Shown piece after piece: positions 42,090-51,173 of a stretch of 64,000 nucleotides of DNA; position 1 is the stretch's first letter, and the number at the start of each line of letters is the position of its first letter. Made by a program: the position numbers and the translations under genes. The notes under the pieces were generated by a model. It saw nothing but the letters and a program-made list of their open reading frames with translations. It was not told where the DNA came from and ran no database searches. The DNA comes from Verrucomicrobia bacterium Tous-C9LFEB (lineage in GTDB: Bacteria; Verrucomicrobiota; Verrucomicrobiia; Methylacidiphilales; UBA1321): NCBI GenBank assembly GCA_002304345.1, contig NEUU01000004.1, forward strand, positions 62,001 through 126,000, read 5' to 3'.

Positions 42090-43310
42090 ATGTCTTTTCA
42101 AAACTTGGGCCTTTCCGATGATGTAGTCCACGGCGTCCAGTCGATGGGTTACATCGATCCGACGCCCATTCAACTCCGCGCCATTCCGCTCGTTCTGGGT
42201 GGGTCCGATCTCATTGGCGCTTCGCAAACCGGCACGGGTAAGACCGCCGCGTTTGCCCTCCCGATTCTCACCAAGCTGGCCAAACACGGCGGATTGCGCG
42301 CGCTCATTCTCGAGCCCACGCGCGAACTCGCCGCGCAGGTCGAGACCGCTTTTCGCGATTACTCCCGCTTCTCCAATCTCCGCACCGTGGTGGTTTACGG
42401 CGGTGTCGGCTACGGCAAGCAACTGGAGGAATTGAAGCGCGGCGCGGACATCCTCGTTGCTACGCCGGGCCGTTTGCTCGATCACATGGAGCAGGGCAAT
42501 ATCGATCTCAGCACGATTGAGCATCTCGTGCTCGACGAAGCCGATCGCATGCTCGACATGGGTTTCATGCCCGATGTGCGTCGCATCATCGAGAAGTGCC
42601 GCAAGCAACGTCAGACCTGCCTTTTCTCCGCCACCATGCCGCCGGAAATCGCCGGGTTGTGCGAATGGGCCTTGAAGGAACCGCAGTCCATCGAGATCGG
42701 TCAGCGCCGTTCCGTCGCGGAATCGGTCAAGCATGCGATCTATCCTGTCGCGGGCACGCAGAAGTTTGAACTCCTCATGGCCTTGCTCGAGCGGACGAAT
42801 TACGATTCCGTGCTCATCTTCACTCGCACCAAGCACGCGGCAGATCGCGTTGCGTCGCAGTTGAAGCCGCTGAATCATGCCGTGGCGGTTCTGCATTCCA
42901 ATCGCAGCCAGAATGAACGTCTCGAAGCGCTCGAAGGTTTTCGTACGGGCAAGTATGAAGTCATGGTCGCCACCGACATCGCCGCGCGCGGTCTCGACGT
43001 CAGCGGTATCAGCCACGTGATCAATTACGACGTGCCGCAGCATCCGGAAGATTACGTGCACCGCATTGGCCGCACGGGTCGCGCGGAAGCCACGGGCGAC
43101 GCGTTCACGCTGATGACGGCCGACGAAGCGCCTGATGTGGCGTCGATCGAGCGGTTCATCGGTCAATCGATTCCGCGCGTGAAGCTGGAGAATTTCGCTT
43201 ACGTCTATTCGGTCGTGCTCGATTCGACCAAGTCGGCAAGTGCCGGGGCTCACAACGTGCGCGGCGGTCGCGCGGGTAAAGGGTACTCCTTCGGCGTTCG
43301 TCGCAAGTAA
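42090..43310 (+). CDS. DEAD-box ATP-dependent RNA helicase (RhlE-like)
   Basis: 406 residues. Q motif GYIDPTPIQ, Walker A SQTGTGKT (Lys51), motif Ia PTRELA, motif Ib TPGRLL, DEAD box LDEADRM (149-152), SAT motif FSATMPPE, and helicase motifs IV-VI (VLIFTRTKHAA, VMVATDIAARGLDV, HRIGRTGRA). The short basic C-terminal tail (GGRAGKGYSFGVRRK) and total length fit RhlE-type helicases, which work in ribosome assembly or RNA decay. It is a single gene, preceded by a short gap with the convergent membrane-protein start on the other strand. Confidence 0.95.
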   Translation: MSFQNLGLSDDVVHGVQSMGYIDPTPIQLRAIPLVLGGSDLIGASQTGTGKTAAFALPILTKLAKHGGLRALILEPTRELAAQVETAFRDYSRFSNLRTVVVYGGVGYGKQLEELKRGADILVATPGRLLDHMEQGNIDLSTIEHLVLDEADRMLDMGFMPDVRRIIEKCRKQRQTCLFSATMPPEIAGLCEWALKEPQSIEIGQRRSVAESVKHAIYPVAGTQKFELLMALLERTNYDSVLIFTRTKHAADRVASQLKPLNHAVAVLHSNRSQNERLEALEGFRTGKYEVMVATDIAARGLDVSGISHVINYDVPQHPEDYVHRIGRTGRAEATGDAFTLMTADEAPDVASIERFIGQSIPRVKLENFAYVYSVVLDSTKSASAGAHNVRGGRAGKGYSFGVRRK

Positions 43311-43357
43311 CCAGCGTGACGCTGGACCCAGTAACGGCAGGGTTGGGCCCTGCCCCC
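43309..43357. repeat. small repeats after the helicase gene
   Basis: CCAGCGTGACGCTGG followed by ACCCAGTA (about 43312-43334) is the same short palindromic repeat as at 8981-9002. Next to it, GGCAGGG-TTGG-GCCCTGCC forms a perfect hairpin; a similar hairpin follows cydB (46809-46825). They probably serve as 3' transcript structures. Confidence 0.7.
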
Positions 43358-43513
43358 GGTAGCTGGCGCGTGTTGCGCGCCGCTTGGATAAAGGCAACGG
43401 CACCCGGCCTTTAGCCCAGCTTCTTCTCGTGGTCAAAGCCCATAAGCCCCACGAATTTCTGCGGTGGCAATTAAGGAAAAATAGACAACGTGCCGTTCCA
43501 GTTCTAGAGTGAT

Positions 43514-44263
43514 ATGCAAATGAATATTTCGCGGTCGCAATTCCTGAAGCAGCTGGGCGTTTCCGTCGCCGCCTTCGGTGTCGGTGGAAGTCTGGTCAAG
43601 GCGCTCGGGCAGATGTCGCCCGTACTCTCTACTCCTACGGGTGTTTCCGGCGACCTCAAGCCCATCTCGGTCAACAGCGGCCCCGGTTTCGGCAACCGCC
43701 TCGCGATCACCTTTGATGACGGCCCGACGCCCGGTGTCACCGAGCGGGTACTTGCAGAACTCAAGAAGCGCGACCTTCGCGCCAGCTTTTTCATGATCGG
43801 TCGCAATGTTAAAAATAATCCCGATCTCGCCAAACGCGTGCTCGATGAAGGACACGAGATTTGTAATCACAGCTACACCCATCCGAAGCTCGATTCGCTT
43901 TCCGATGATCGCGTGCGCGAAGAAATTCTCATGTGTCAGGACGCCATCTACAAGGCCACCGGCTATACGCCCGTCTGGCTGCGACCGCCCTATGGCGCGT
44001 TCCGCAATAAATCGCACATCGCGAAAGATCTCGGTCTCGGTATCGCGATGTGGAGTGTCGATCCTCGCGACTGGGCGCAACCCGGCGCGCAACGCATCAC
44101 GGACAGCATCGTCACGCAGGCCCGCCCCGGCTCGATCATCCTCTGCCACGATCTGCACAACCAGACGGCGGAAGCGGTGCCGAATATTCTCGACCGTCTG
44201 CTCGACCGCGATTTCGAGTTCATCAATATGTCCGGTTTCCTCGGACAGCCCTACGTGGCGTAG
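43514..44263 (+). CDS. polysaccharide deacetylase (NodB domain), exported
   Basis: 249 residues. The N terminus SRSQFLKQLGVSVAAFGVGGSLVKALG looks like a twin-arginine signal in layout, but has only one Arg (SRSQFLK), so it may use Sec instead. The NodB domain starts at ~62 with ITFDDGPTPGV (Asp68 base, Asp69 metal), then HSYTHPKL (His119, His123 metal ligands), LRPPYGAF, and CHDLHN near the end. These are all the catalytic motifs of family CE4. CE4 enzymes remove acetyl groups from peptidoglycan, chitin or xylan; no N-terminal binding domain points to one of them. It lies upstream of cydAB with a 128-bp gap. Confidence 0.92.
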   Translation: MQMNISRSQFLKQLGVSVAAFGVGGSLVKALGQMSPVLSTPTGVSGDLKPISVNSGPGFGNRLAITFDDGPTPGVTERVLAELKKRDLRASFFMIGRNVKNNPDLAKRVLDEGHEICNHSYTHPKLDSLSDDRVREEILMCQDAIYKATGYTPVWLRPPYGAFRNKSHIAKDLGLGIAMWSVDPRDWAQPGAQRITDSIVTQARPGSIILCHDLHNQTAEAVPNILDRLLDRDFEFINMSGFLGQPYVA

Positions 44264-44391
44264 CGACAGGGAGAGTTTCTCGCAAAGCTCGCCAAGGCGC
44301 AAAAAATACAGTTCAATTTTTCTTTGCGGCTTAGCAGACTCAGTAAAAAAATCCCTTTAGCCGCGCGTGATTTGCGCTATCGTCCTTATTC

Positions 44392-45783
44392 GTGGACGTA
44401 GAAATCTTATCGCGCATCCAGTTTGCTTTCACCATTTCGATTCACTACATCTTCCCGCCGCTGACCATCGGACTGGGATTGATTCTCGTTTTCATTGAGG
44501 CGGCCTATCTCAAGACGCGCAATCCGCTCTACGAACAAATGGCGCGATTCTGGACGCGCATCTTCGGCCTGATTTTTGCGCTGGGTGTTGCCACGGGTAT
44601 CGTGATGGAGTTCGAATTCGGCACGAACTGGGCGACCTATTCGCGCTATGTCGGCGACGTCTTCGGCAGCGCGCTTGCGGCGGAGGGTATCTTCGCGTTT
44701 TTCCTCGAATCCGGTTTTCTCGCGCTGCTGCTCTTCGGTTGGAACAAGGTCGGGCCCAAGCTTCATTTTTTTGCGACCTGCATGGTTTGCTTTGGTTCGC
44801 ATTTCAGCGCGGTCTGGATCGTGGTGGCGAATTCGTGGATGCAGACACCCGCCGGTTACCACATCGTCGGTGAGGGGTTGAAGGCACGCGCGCAGATTGT
44901 CGATTTCTGGGCGATGGTGTTCAATCCGTCGTCGGTTGACCGGCTCACGCACGTTATTCTCGGTTGCTGGCTCGCGGGGGCGTTTCTCGTCACGAGTGTG
45001 AGCGCTTATTATTTGCTGCGCCGCCGTCATATCGAATTCGCCAAGTCGTCATTCAAGTTTGGCCTCGTTCTCGCCGTGATCGCTTCGCTTCTGCAATTGG
45101 TCAGTGGCGACAGCACAGCCAAGGGCGTGTACAAAAATCAACCAGCGAAGTTTGCCGCGCTGGAAGGCGTCTTCAAAACGGAGCCCTACTCGCCGCTTTA
45201 CCTCGCGGGTTGGGTCGATGTGGAAAACGAAAAGGTCTACGGCATTGGCGTGCCCGGCGCGTTGAGTTTTCTCACGCACATGGATTTCAAGGAGCCGGTG
45301 GTCGGCTACGACCAGATTGATCCGAAGTGGGGGCGGCCCAAAATTCAGGCGGTTTTTCAGGCGTACCATATCATGATTGCCGTGGGCATGGCACTGATTG
45401 GACTCAGCGTATTGGGTGTCTTCCTGTGGTGGCGCGGTTGCCTGTTCCACGGCGAGAATCAATGGATTCGCTATTATTGGGGATTAATGGTGGTGGCCGT
45501 GCTCGGCCCGCAGATCGCCAATCAGGCGGGTTGGTACACGGCGGAATTGGGGCGGCAACCCTGGATCGTCTATGGCATGCTGAAAACCTCCGACGCGCTC
45601 AGCAAGGCGGTGAAGGCCGAGCATGTGCTCACCTCGTTGATCATGTTCCTGCTGATTTATGGCCTGCTCTTTGCTCTCTTTATCTATCTGTTGAACGACA
45701 AAATCCAGCACGGTCCCGATGACCACGCGCCGGAACAAAACGAGGGGAATTCCACCAACCTTCGGGAAGGACACCGCGCATGA
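44392..45783 (+). CDS. cydA: cytochrome bd ubiquinol oxidase subunit I
   Basis: 463 residues starting at a GTG ([23 protein letters not shown]), which gives the N terminus expected for CydA. His18 (IHY) corresponds to the heme b595 ligand and His187 (LTHVILGCW) to a heme b558 ligand; the proton-channel Glu is in [31 protein letters not shown] is the conserved quinol-side motif. The protein is about 60 residues shorter than E. coli CydA, consistent with a short Q-loop. The enzyme reduces oxygen to water with quinol at low oxygen. The stop overlaps the cydB start by 4 bp. Confidence 0.96.
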   Translation: MDVEILSRIQFAFTISIHYIFPPLTIGLGLILVFIEAAYLKTRNPLYEQMARFWTRIFGLIFALGVATGIVMEFEFGTNWATYSRYVGDVFGSALAAEGIFAFFLESGFLALLLFGWNKVGPKLHFFATCMVCFGSHFSAVWIVVANSWMQTPAGYHIVGEGLKARAQIVDFWAMVFNPSSVDRLTHVILGCWLAGAFLVTSVSAYYLLRRRHIEFAKSSFKFGLVLAVIASLLQLVSGDSTAKGVYKNQPAKFAALEGVFKTEPYSPLYLAGWVDVENEKVYGIGVPGALSFLTHMDFKEPVVGYDQIDPKWGRPKIQAVFQAYHIMIAVGMALIGLSVLGVFLWWRGCLFHGENQWIRYYWGLMVVAVLGPQIANQAGWYTAELGRQPWIVYGMLKTSDALSKAVKAEHVLTSLIMFLLIYGLLFALFIYLLNDKIQHGPDDHAPEQNEGNSTNLREGHRA

Positions 45784-46808
45784 CGTTGCCAATCGATTTG
45801 AACGCGATTTGGTTCGGCTTGGTTGGCATTCTCTTTGCCGGTTACGCCATTCTCGATGGCTTTGATCTGGGTGTGGGCATCCTGCATCTTTTCAATAAGG
45901 ATGACCATGATCGCCGCATTCAATTGAACTCCATCGGCCCGGTCTGGGACGGTAACGAAGTCTGGCTCGTTACGGGTGGTGGTGCGCTCTTCGCGGCCTT
46001 TCCCGAAGTGTACGCCACGGTGTTTTCCGGCTTTTATCTCGCGTTCATGCTGTTGCTGTTTGCGCTGTTGTTTCGCGCCGTGGCCATCGAATTTCGCAGC
46101 AAGCAACCGATGCGCTGGTGGCGGCAGATGTGGGACATCGGTTTCACGGTCGGGAGCTTTCTCTCCTCGTTCCTGATTGGCGTGGCGATTGGCAATATCG
46201 CCTGGGGCGTTCGGCTTGACGCGCAGCATGAATATATCGGCGGTTTCTGGGAACTGTTGAATCCGTATGCGATCTGGATGGGCGTGACCACGGTGGCGCT
46301 CTTCGCGATGCATGGATGCATTTATCTCGTATTGAAAACCGAGGGTGAATTGCAGCAGCGTATTCGCGGTTGGGTGAATAATACAATCATCGCGTTCATC
46401 ATGTGCTATGCCATCGCGTCGTTCTCCACGATGCTCTACGTGCCCCACATGGTGGAGGTGTTCCGCGCGTACCCAATCACCGGAGCGCTCGCGTTGGCGA
46501 ACATGTTCGCGATTGCGAATATCCCCCGGGAAATTCACAAGGGTCGCGATCTGTTCGCCTTCCTTTCGTCGTGCGTGACGATGCTGACGCTCATGGGTAT
46601 TTTCGGTCTCGGGATGTTCCCGCATCTCGTGGTTTCCCTGCCGGACGTGGGCAACAGCCTGAATATCTACAACGCGTCTTCCTCACAAAAAACGCTCGGC
46701 ATCATGCTCGTGGTGGCGCTTCTGGGCGTGCCGCTCGTGCTGGCGTATACGGCTTCGATCTACTGGATCTTTCGCGGCAAGGTGAAGCTCGAAACGCACA
46801 GCTATTAG
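45780..46808 (+). CDS. cydB: cytochrome bd ubiquinol oxidase subunit II
   Basis: 342 residues. N terminus [26 protein letters not shown], then [40 protein letters not shown], the most conserved block of CydB. Eight to nine transmembrane segments are visible. It forms the heterodimer with CydA in the inner membrane. Start and cydA stop overlap (ATGA), so the two are translated together. No small CydX-like subunit and no cydDC exporter genes are near. A small hairpin without T run follows the gene. Confidence 0.96.
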   Translation: MTLPIDLNAIWFGLVGILFAGYAILDGFDLGVGILHLFNKDDHDRRIQLNSIGPVWDGNEVWLVTGGGALFAAFPEVYATVFSGFYLAFMLLLFALLFRAVAIEFRSKQPMRWWRQMWDIGFTVGSFLSSFLIGVAIGNIAWGVRLDAQHEYIGGFWELLNPYAIWMGVTTVALFAMHGCIYLVLKTEGELQQRIRGWVNNTIIAFIMCYAIASFSTMLYVPHMVEVFRAYPITGALALANMFAIANIPREIHKGRDLFAFLSSCVTMLTLMGIFGLGMFPHLVVSLPDVGNSLNIYNASSSQKTLGIMLVVALLGVPLVLAYTASIYWIFRGKVKLETHSY

Positions 46809-46866
46809 CAGGGCTGAGCCCTGCACCCAGTGACGCGGTTCGCCGTCATTCTGCAGACTGCTCCTG

Positions 46867-48174
46867 CTACAACCGCGCGCTTTGTTTGATTTCCAGATAA
46901 CGATTCAACGTGGCGGGAGTGAGTTCTCCAGCCGGGACGTTGACCGTCAAGACGCCGCGGGAGTGGAGCGCGCGAATCGTCCGTTGATAATCATTCAGCA
47001 CTTCCTGCGCGACCACGTGGCGATACACGTCGATGCCTTCTTCTGGAACGGTGTGGAGTACATTCAAAAGATCGGAATCGCTGATCGTCACCGCCATCGG
47101 CAGATGCCGGGGTTGCAACGGTACCATGCTCTCCACGAGCGTTTGGGAAATATCGAGATCGAGCAAATCGGTGAAGCACACCATGAGCGTGCGTCGGGTA
47201 TTGCGGCGCGCGGCGTAGTGGAAGACCGAACGATAGTCCGGTTCGGTGGGTTGCGGCTGGGCGGAGACCAGGGCTTGCACGATCGCGGAGAACTGCGCGT
47301 TGCCTTTGTGCGGTGGCAAATAGAATTCAATTTCGTCGCTGAATAAAAGCAGGCCGACGAGATCGCCCTTGGCGAGAGCTGTCTGGGCGAGTCTCACCGC
47401 AGCGTTGATCGCATAGTCGAGTTTGCGGTAAGCGCCGATGCGGGGATTCATCAAGCGGCCGAGATCAATCAGGATCAACAGGCGTTGATCGCGTTCGGCC
47501 TGGAATTGGCGTGAGATGAGTCGGCCTTTTTTTGCGGTCGCCTTCCAGTCGATCGAACGATAGTCATCGTCGTGCTGATACTCGCGGAGCGATTCAAATT
47601 CGCGACCTTCGCCCCGCATGAGAAGCGGTCGGCGCCCCATCAGGTAGGGAGAGCCGAGGCTCACCGCGAGATCGCGCGCGCCGGCGACACTGATATCCGG
47701 GAAGACGCTCACGCGTGCCGAATCGGGAATCGATTCCTGCCGTTGAATCAAGCCGAGCGGACCCGATACGCGATAATCAATCGCACTGAAGGTGTGCGTG
47801 CCGCGCTCATCGCTACGCACGGTGTAATCAACGGTCATGTCGCTATGTGGCGCGAGAAAGGCGTGGATCGATTCCTCGGGACTGAGGAAATCGGACGGCG
47901 TGCCGTCCCGCACCCAGCAGCGCAGCCGGTGATGGGTACGGTTGCGGAGACGAAGCTGTACGGTGGTGTTCACGCCCTGGGTGAGTACGGCGTCACAATC
48001 GCGGGTGATGGCGAGTGCTTGTCTCGGCGTGAGCAGGAGATCGAGCAACGTGGCCGCGAAGAGCAGGACCGTCAACGCCAGGCTCATGACCACGCTTTCC
48101 GGCTGCCAGATCGAGGCGATCGACAGCAGAATACTCAACGCGAGGATGAGGAAAAAGCGCGGGGTGAAGATCAT
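46867..48174 (-). CDS. DUF58 domain-containing protein
   Basis: 435 residues. Two transmembrane helices at the N terminus (FFLILALSILLSIASIW; SLALTVLLFAATLLDLLL). The DUF58 core is visible in REYQHDDDYRSIDWKATAKKGRLISRQFQAERDQRLLILIDLG, followed by a von-Willebrand-A-like region with LMVCFTDLLDLDIS. DUF58 proteins are nearly always paired with MoxR ATPases and act in envelope or enzyme maturation. It is the last gene of a five-gene operon on the minus strand, 109 bp after the MoxR gene. Confidence 0.9.
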   Translation of the reverse strand: MIFTPRFFLILALSILLSIASIWQPESVVMSLALTVLLFAATLLDLLLTPRQALAITRDCDAVLTQGVNTTVQLRLRNRTHHRLRCWVRDGTPSDFLSPEESIHAFLAPHSDMTVDYTVRSDERGTHTFSAIDYRVSGPLGLIQRQESIPDSARVSVFPDISVAGARDLAVSLGSPYLMGRRPLLMRGEGREFESLREYQHDDDYRSIDWKATAKKGRLISRQFQAERDQRLLILIDLGRLMNPRIGAYRKLDYAINAAVRLAQTALAKGDLVGLLLFSDEIEFYLPPHKGNAQFSAIVQALVSAQPQPTEPDYRSVFHYAARRNTRRTLMVCFTDLLDLDISQTLVESMVPLQPRHLPMAVTISDSDLLNVLHTVPEEGIDVYRHVVAQEVLNDYQRTIRALHSRGVLTVNVPAGELTPATLNRYLEIKQSARL

Positions 48175-48283
48175 GTCATTGCCAATTTCAAATTGCCAAA
48201 TGCCAATTGACCGAGGCTCTGGGAGAAAGATGAAGCTCTAGCGATTCGGATTTAGGGGACTTGTGCATGGGACTATCAGCGGC

Positions 48284-49225
48284 TTAACGCGGGATTTCGA
48301 CGGAGGCGAGCAATTGGTTGATGATCTGTTCGACCGTGACGCCTTCGATCTCGGTTTCGGGTTTGAGCACGAGACGATGACGCAGCACCGGTGCGGCGAG
48401 CGCCTTGAGATCGTCCGGTGTGACGAAGTCGCGTTCACGCAATGCGGCCCGCACCTTGGCGGCTTGCAGCCAGCCTTGCGCCGCGCGGGGACTGGCGCCG
48501 AGGGCCAGTTGTGGAAGCTGACGCGAAGCGGTGATGAGCTTGAGGAGATAGTCGTACACCTTGTCCTCGACGCGCACGGCGTTGACGCTCAAACGCGCTT
48601 CGATGAGATGTTCCGGGTTGGCCACGGACGAAACGATCTCGTTGAGGGGGCGGGTGGAAGGACCGTTCTTGAGCAACTGCAATTCCTCGTCAGCGGTGGG
48701 GTAGCTGATTTTGATCTTCATCAGGAACCGGTCGATCTGCGCTTCGGGTAGAGGGAAGGTCCCTTCGTACTCAATGGGATTTTGCGTCGCAATGACGAAG
48801 AAGTGTGGCGGCAGCGAATGCGTGGTGCCGTCGATTGTGACCTGTCGTTCTTCCATCGCCTCGAGTAGAGCGGATTGCGTTTTCGGCGGAGTACGATTGA
48901 TTTCGTCCGCGAGCAGTACGTCGGCGAAAACCGGACCGGGCAGGAAACGGAACTGTTGTTTGTCGGGCTGGAAAACATTCGTGCCGATCAGGTCGGAAGG
49001 CATCAGGTCGGGGGTGAACTGGATGCGGCGAAATTCAAGGGCGAGGCTCGCCGCGAACGCGCGGGCAAAGAGCGTCTTCGCCAAGCCGGGTACGCCTTCG
49101 AGAATGAGATGTCCCCCGGCAAGAAAGCCGATGAGGGCTTGCTCGATCAGGGTATCCTGACCGACAATGACTTTTTTGATTTCGTTGCGGATCGCGTCGA
49201 ATCGGGTGGTGATGGGTGTGGTCAT
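48284..49225 (-). CDS. MoxR-family AAA+ ATPase
   Basis: 313 residues from the ATG at 49223-49225 (MTTPITTRFDAIRNEIKKVIVGQ); its first bases overlap the stop of the previous gene (ATGA). Walker A LEGVPGLAKT, Walker B VLLADEINRTPPKTQSALLEAMEE, sensor 1 FFVIATQNP and the C-terminal GASPRAAQGWLQAAKVRA are standard for MoxR. Such ATPases act as chaperones with DUF58 partners, for instance in putting metal cofactors or envelope proteins in place. The neighbouring DUF4350, DUF4129 and DUF58 genes make up the usual cluster. Confidence 0.95.
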   Translation of the reverse strand: MTTPITTRFDAIRNEIKKVIVGQDTLIEQALIGFLAGGHLILEGVPGLAKTLFARAFAASLALEFRRIQFTPDLMPSDLIGTNVFQPDKQQFRFLPGPVFADVLLADEINRTPPKTQSALLEAMEERQVTIDGTTHSLPPHFFVIATQNPIEYEGTFPLPEAQIDRFLMKIKISYPTADEELQLLKNGPSTRPLNEIVSSVANPEHLIEARLSVNAVRVEDKVYDYLLKLITASRQLPQLALGASPRAAQGWLQAAKVRAALRERDFVTPDDLKALAAPVLRHRLVLKPETEIEGVTVEQIINQLLASVEIPR

Positions 49226-50433
49226 AGCATGGTGTTCTTGATGGTGATGAGTTCGCGGGAAACCTTCAGCCAGCCCGTGGGCGGCAATCCTTGCACGTAG
49301 TCGTCGGAGTCGAAGCGTTGCGCCAGTTTTTTCCACGGCGGCAATTGCGGAAACGTCTCCTTGAGCTGGCGGGCCAGAACTTCGTGACTCGTCTCGGGCG
49401 GAAGATTGAAGCGGCGCAGAATGGCTTGATGGGTGTCGCGGAAGAGCCCGCTCACGATGTCGTTGCGGATGTCGGCGCGGCGATAAAGGTTGGCCAGCGA
49501 GTGGACGAACTCCAGCGTGGAGCGCGACCCCTTGCGATTCAGCGGCCGCACCGGGCCGAAGCGCACGAGTTGCGAACTGAGGAAGACAAGCAAGCCGAAG
49601 GCGAGCTGCGCGCTGGCGAGTTGGACTCCCGGTTGCTGGAATAAATCAGTGAGGGCAAAGGTGGTGCGATAACCGTGGTGCGCTTCTTCGAACCAGATTT
49701 TTTCCGGCATCCGGCCTTGCGGTTGGAGTAGCCGGAGCACGAATGGCAGATTGTCCGCCTGCGGCAGGAAAGTATTGTCGAGTAGCGAGGCGCTGGCGAC
49801 GACGATGACGCGTCCCGCGCCCTGGGTTTGCTCGATGGCGTAATCGGCTTTCTCATCCGTGAGCAGCGCATTGGCCTGATCCGAAGGGCGAGGCAGAGGA
49901 TAGGTGCTCTCGATGGACACGCGCTGGGCATGATTTCCCGGCGCATTGGCGTGCAGGGACAGACCGGGGCGTTCGCGCGAAAGCATTTCGCTGCTTTGCT
50001 CGTAGAGACGATTGCTTGCGGTGACAGGGGTGAGATGGCGAAAGCCGATCGTTTCGAGGAGTGGCTTCGCGTCGGGAGATTCTGCGAAGTCGCCGAGGAG
50101 TATCAACGTATTGCCCGCCTGGACCCAATTCAGGAGCTGTTCGATTTCCAGCGGCTGCAGCGGATAGCGGCGACCGAGCGTATTGCGTGCGAGCAGGAGC
50201 ACTTGATTGGTGCCGGAGAGTTCACGGAGAGAACTCTGCCAGCGGCCCACGGGCCAATGGATATCCTCGAGTGTGGTGTAGAGCGCCTTGTGACCGCGCG
50301 GACCGGTGTTGAAGCTGGAGGGGAGCCAGAAATCGGAACTGCCACCCGATTTGCGGCCGAAGAGAACGATGACGAGCGCGGTGAAGGCCACCACGCCGAG
50401 CAGCGCGCGAATATAGAAAGCATTCGTTCTCAT
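49222..50433 (-). CDS. DUF4350 domain-containing membrane protein
   Basis: 403 residues from the ATG at 50431-50433 (MRTNAFYIRALLGVVAFTALVIVLFGRKSG), overlapping the stop of the upstream gene. One N-terminal transmembrane segment, then a soluble region with FNTGPRGHKALYTTLEDIHWPVGRW and TLILLGDFAESPDAKPLLE, typical of DUF4350 in MoxR clusters, then a second transmembrane segment near ASAQLAFGLLVFLSSQLVRFG. No catalytic residues are known for this family. Start and stop overlaps on both sides show tight coupling with DUF4129 and MoxR. Confidence 0.85.
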   Translation of the reverse strand: MRTNAFYIRALLGVVAFTALVIVLFGRKSGGSSDFWLPSSFNTGPRGHKALYTTLEDIHWPVGRWQSSLRELSGTNQVLLLARNTLGRRYPLQPLEIEQLLNWVQAGNTLILLGDFAESPDAKPLLETIGFRHLTPVTASNRLYEQSSEMLSRERPGLSLHANAPGNHAQRVSIESTYPLPRPSDQANALLTDEKADYAIEQTQGAGRVIVVASASLLDNTFLPQADNLPFVLRLLQPQGRMPEKIWFEEAHHGYRTTFALTDLFQQPGVQLASAQLAFGLLVFLSSQLVRFGPVRPLNRKGSRSTLEFVHSLANLYRRADIRNDIVSGLFRDTHQAILRRFNLPPETSHEVLARQLKETFPQLPPWKKLAQRFDSDDYVQGLPPTGWLKVSRELITIKNTML

Positions 50434-51173
50434 GACGCGTTGGAGGCCGGGATGGGGCGGTCGAGTTTCAACGTGCGTACGAGCGCAAAGAGCGAGGCGT
50501 TCCATTGGGCCCAATCCTCGGGCGTGACCGGTTGCGCGCCGTAAATATAGCGGTCGTAGCGCAGGACAAGTTCATGGCACAGCTCCCGCGTGGGCGCGGG
50601 AATGGAGGTCGCTTGCAATTGCTCGAGGTACTCCCAATTTGTGCGCGTCCGGTCGGCGGGAACAAGTTCGTGCCGCTCCAGCAGCGAGAGGAATTGACGC
50701 CAGCTCAGTAGCAGGGCGGTTGTCCAGAGTTGTGCCGCAACGGCGTGGCGAATGCCGACTTCGAAGGATTCCGGTACGTCGTAATAACGTTCCCCCACCG
50801 TTTTTTCCGAAGCCGGTTTGGCGAGAAGGTAGCGCAGGCGGAAAAGTTTCAATCCCCAGTAGAGCAGCGAAATCACCCCCAGCGCGAGAATGGTGCCCAT
50901 CAGCGCGTAGGAGAGACGAATCAACTGGCCGCTGTATTCGTAGTGCCGGAAGGAATCCTGCAGCGATTGCAGGACGGTCACGACCCAATGACCCAGTTGC
51001 GATAGAAAATCAAATGACGGTTCCTGCCGATACTCTTCGCGTTGCAGCACGGAGCGATAATGGTCCGCCACAATGACGGCATCCGTGATTGGAGCCGTCT
51101 CGGCCGTTGCGCCTTGCATCGGAGCTGTCATCACCCCGAGTCCACCGATCAGCAGAAAGAGGAGGCGTTTCAC
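50430..51173 (-). CDS. DUF4129-like membrane protein
   Basis: 247 residues. Signal peptide or first transmembrane segment (RLLFLLIGGLGVMTAPMQGATA), a second transmembrane helix (LSYALMGTILALGVISLLYWGLKLF), and a cytoplasmic helical domain whose RTRTNWEYLEQL and RYDRYIYGAQPVTPEDW are the marks of DUF4129. The domain occurs in MoxR operons and in transglutaminase-type membrane proteins. It overlaps the next gene by 4 bp and is itself overlapped by the previous one. Confidence 0.82.
   Translation of the reverse strand: MKRLLFLLIGGLGVMTAPMQGATAETAPITDAVIVADHYRSVLQREEYRQEPSFDFLSQLGHWVVTVLQSLQDSFRHYEYSGQLIRLSYALMGTILALGVISLLYWGLKLFRLRYLLAKPASEKTVGERYYDVPESFEVGIRHAVAAQLWTTALLLSWRQFLSLLERHELVPADRTRTNWEYLEQLQATSIPAPTRELCHELVLRYDRYIYGAQPVTPEDWAQWNASLFALVRTLKLDRPIPASNAS

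Noticed and set aside
41997..43436. Minus-strand frame of 479 codons opposite the DEAD-box helicase
   Set aside because: Complete overlap with a helicase that has every conserved motif; the minus product is low-complexity Arg/His-rich.
43433..44302. Long minus-strand reading frame of 289 codons opposite the deacetylase gene
   Set aside because: The plus-strand frame has all NodB motifs; the minus frame has no recognisable domain and is an effect of high GC at third positions.
45684..46625. Minus-strand frame of 313 codons opposite cydB
   Set aside because: cydB is certain from its conserved motifs and its overlap with cydA; the opposite frame is His/Arg/Glu-rich without homology signs.
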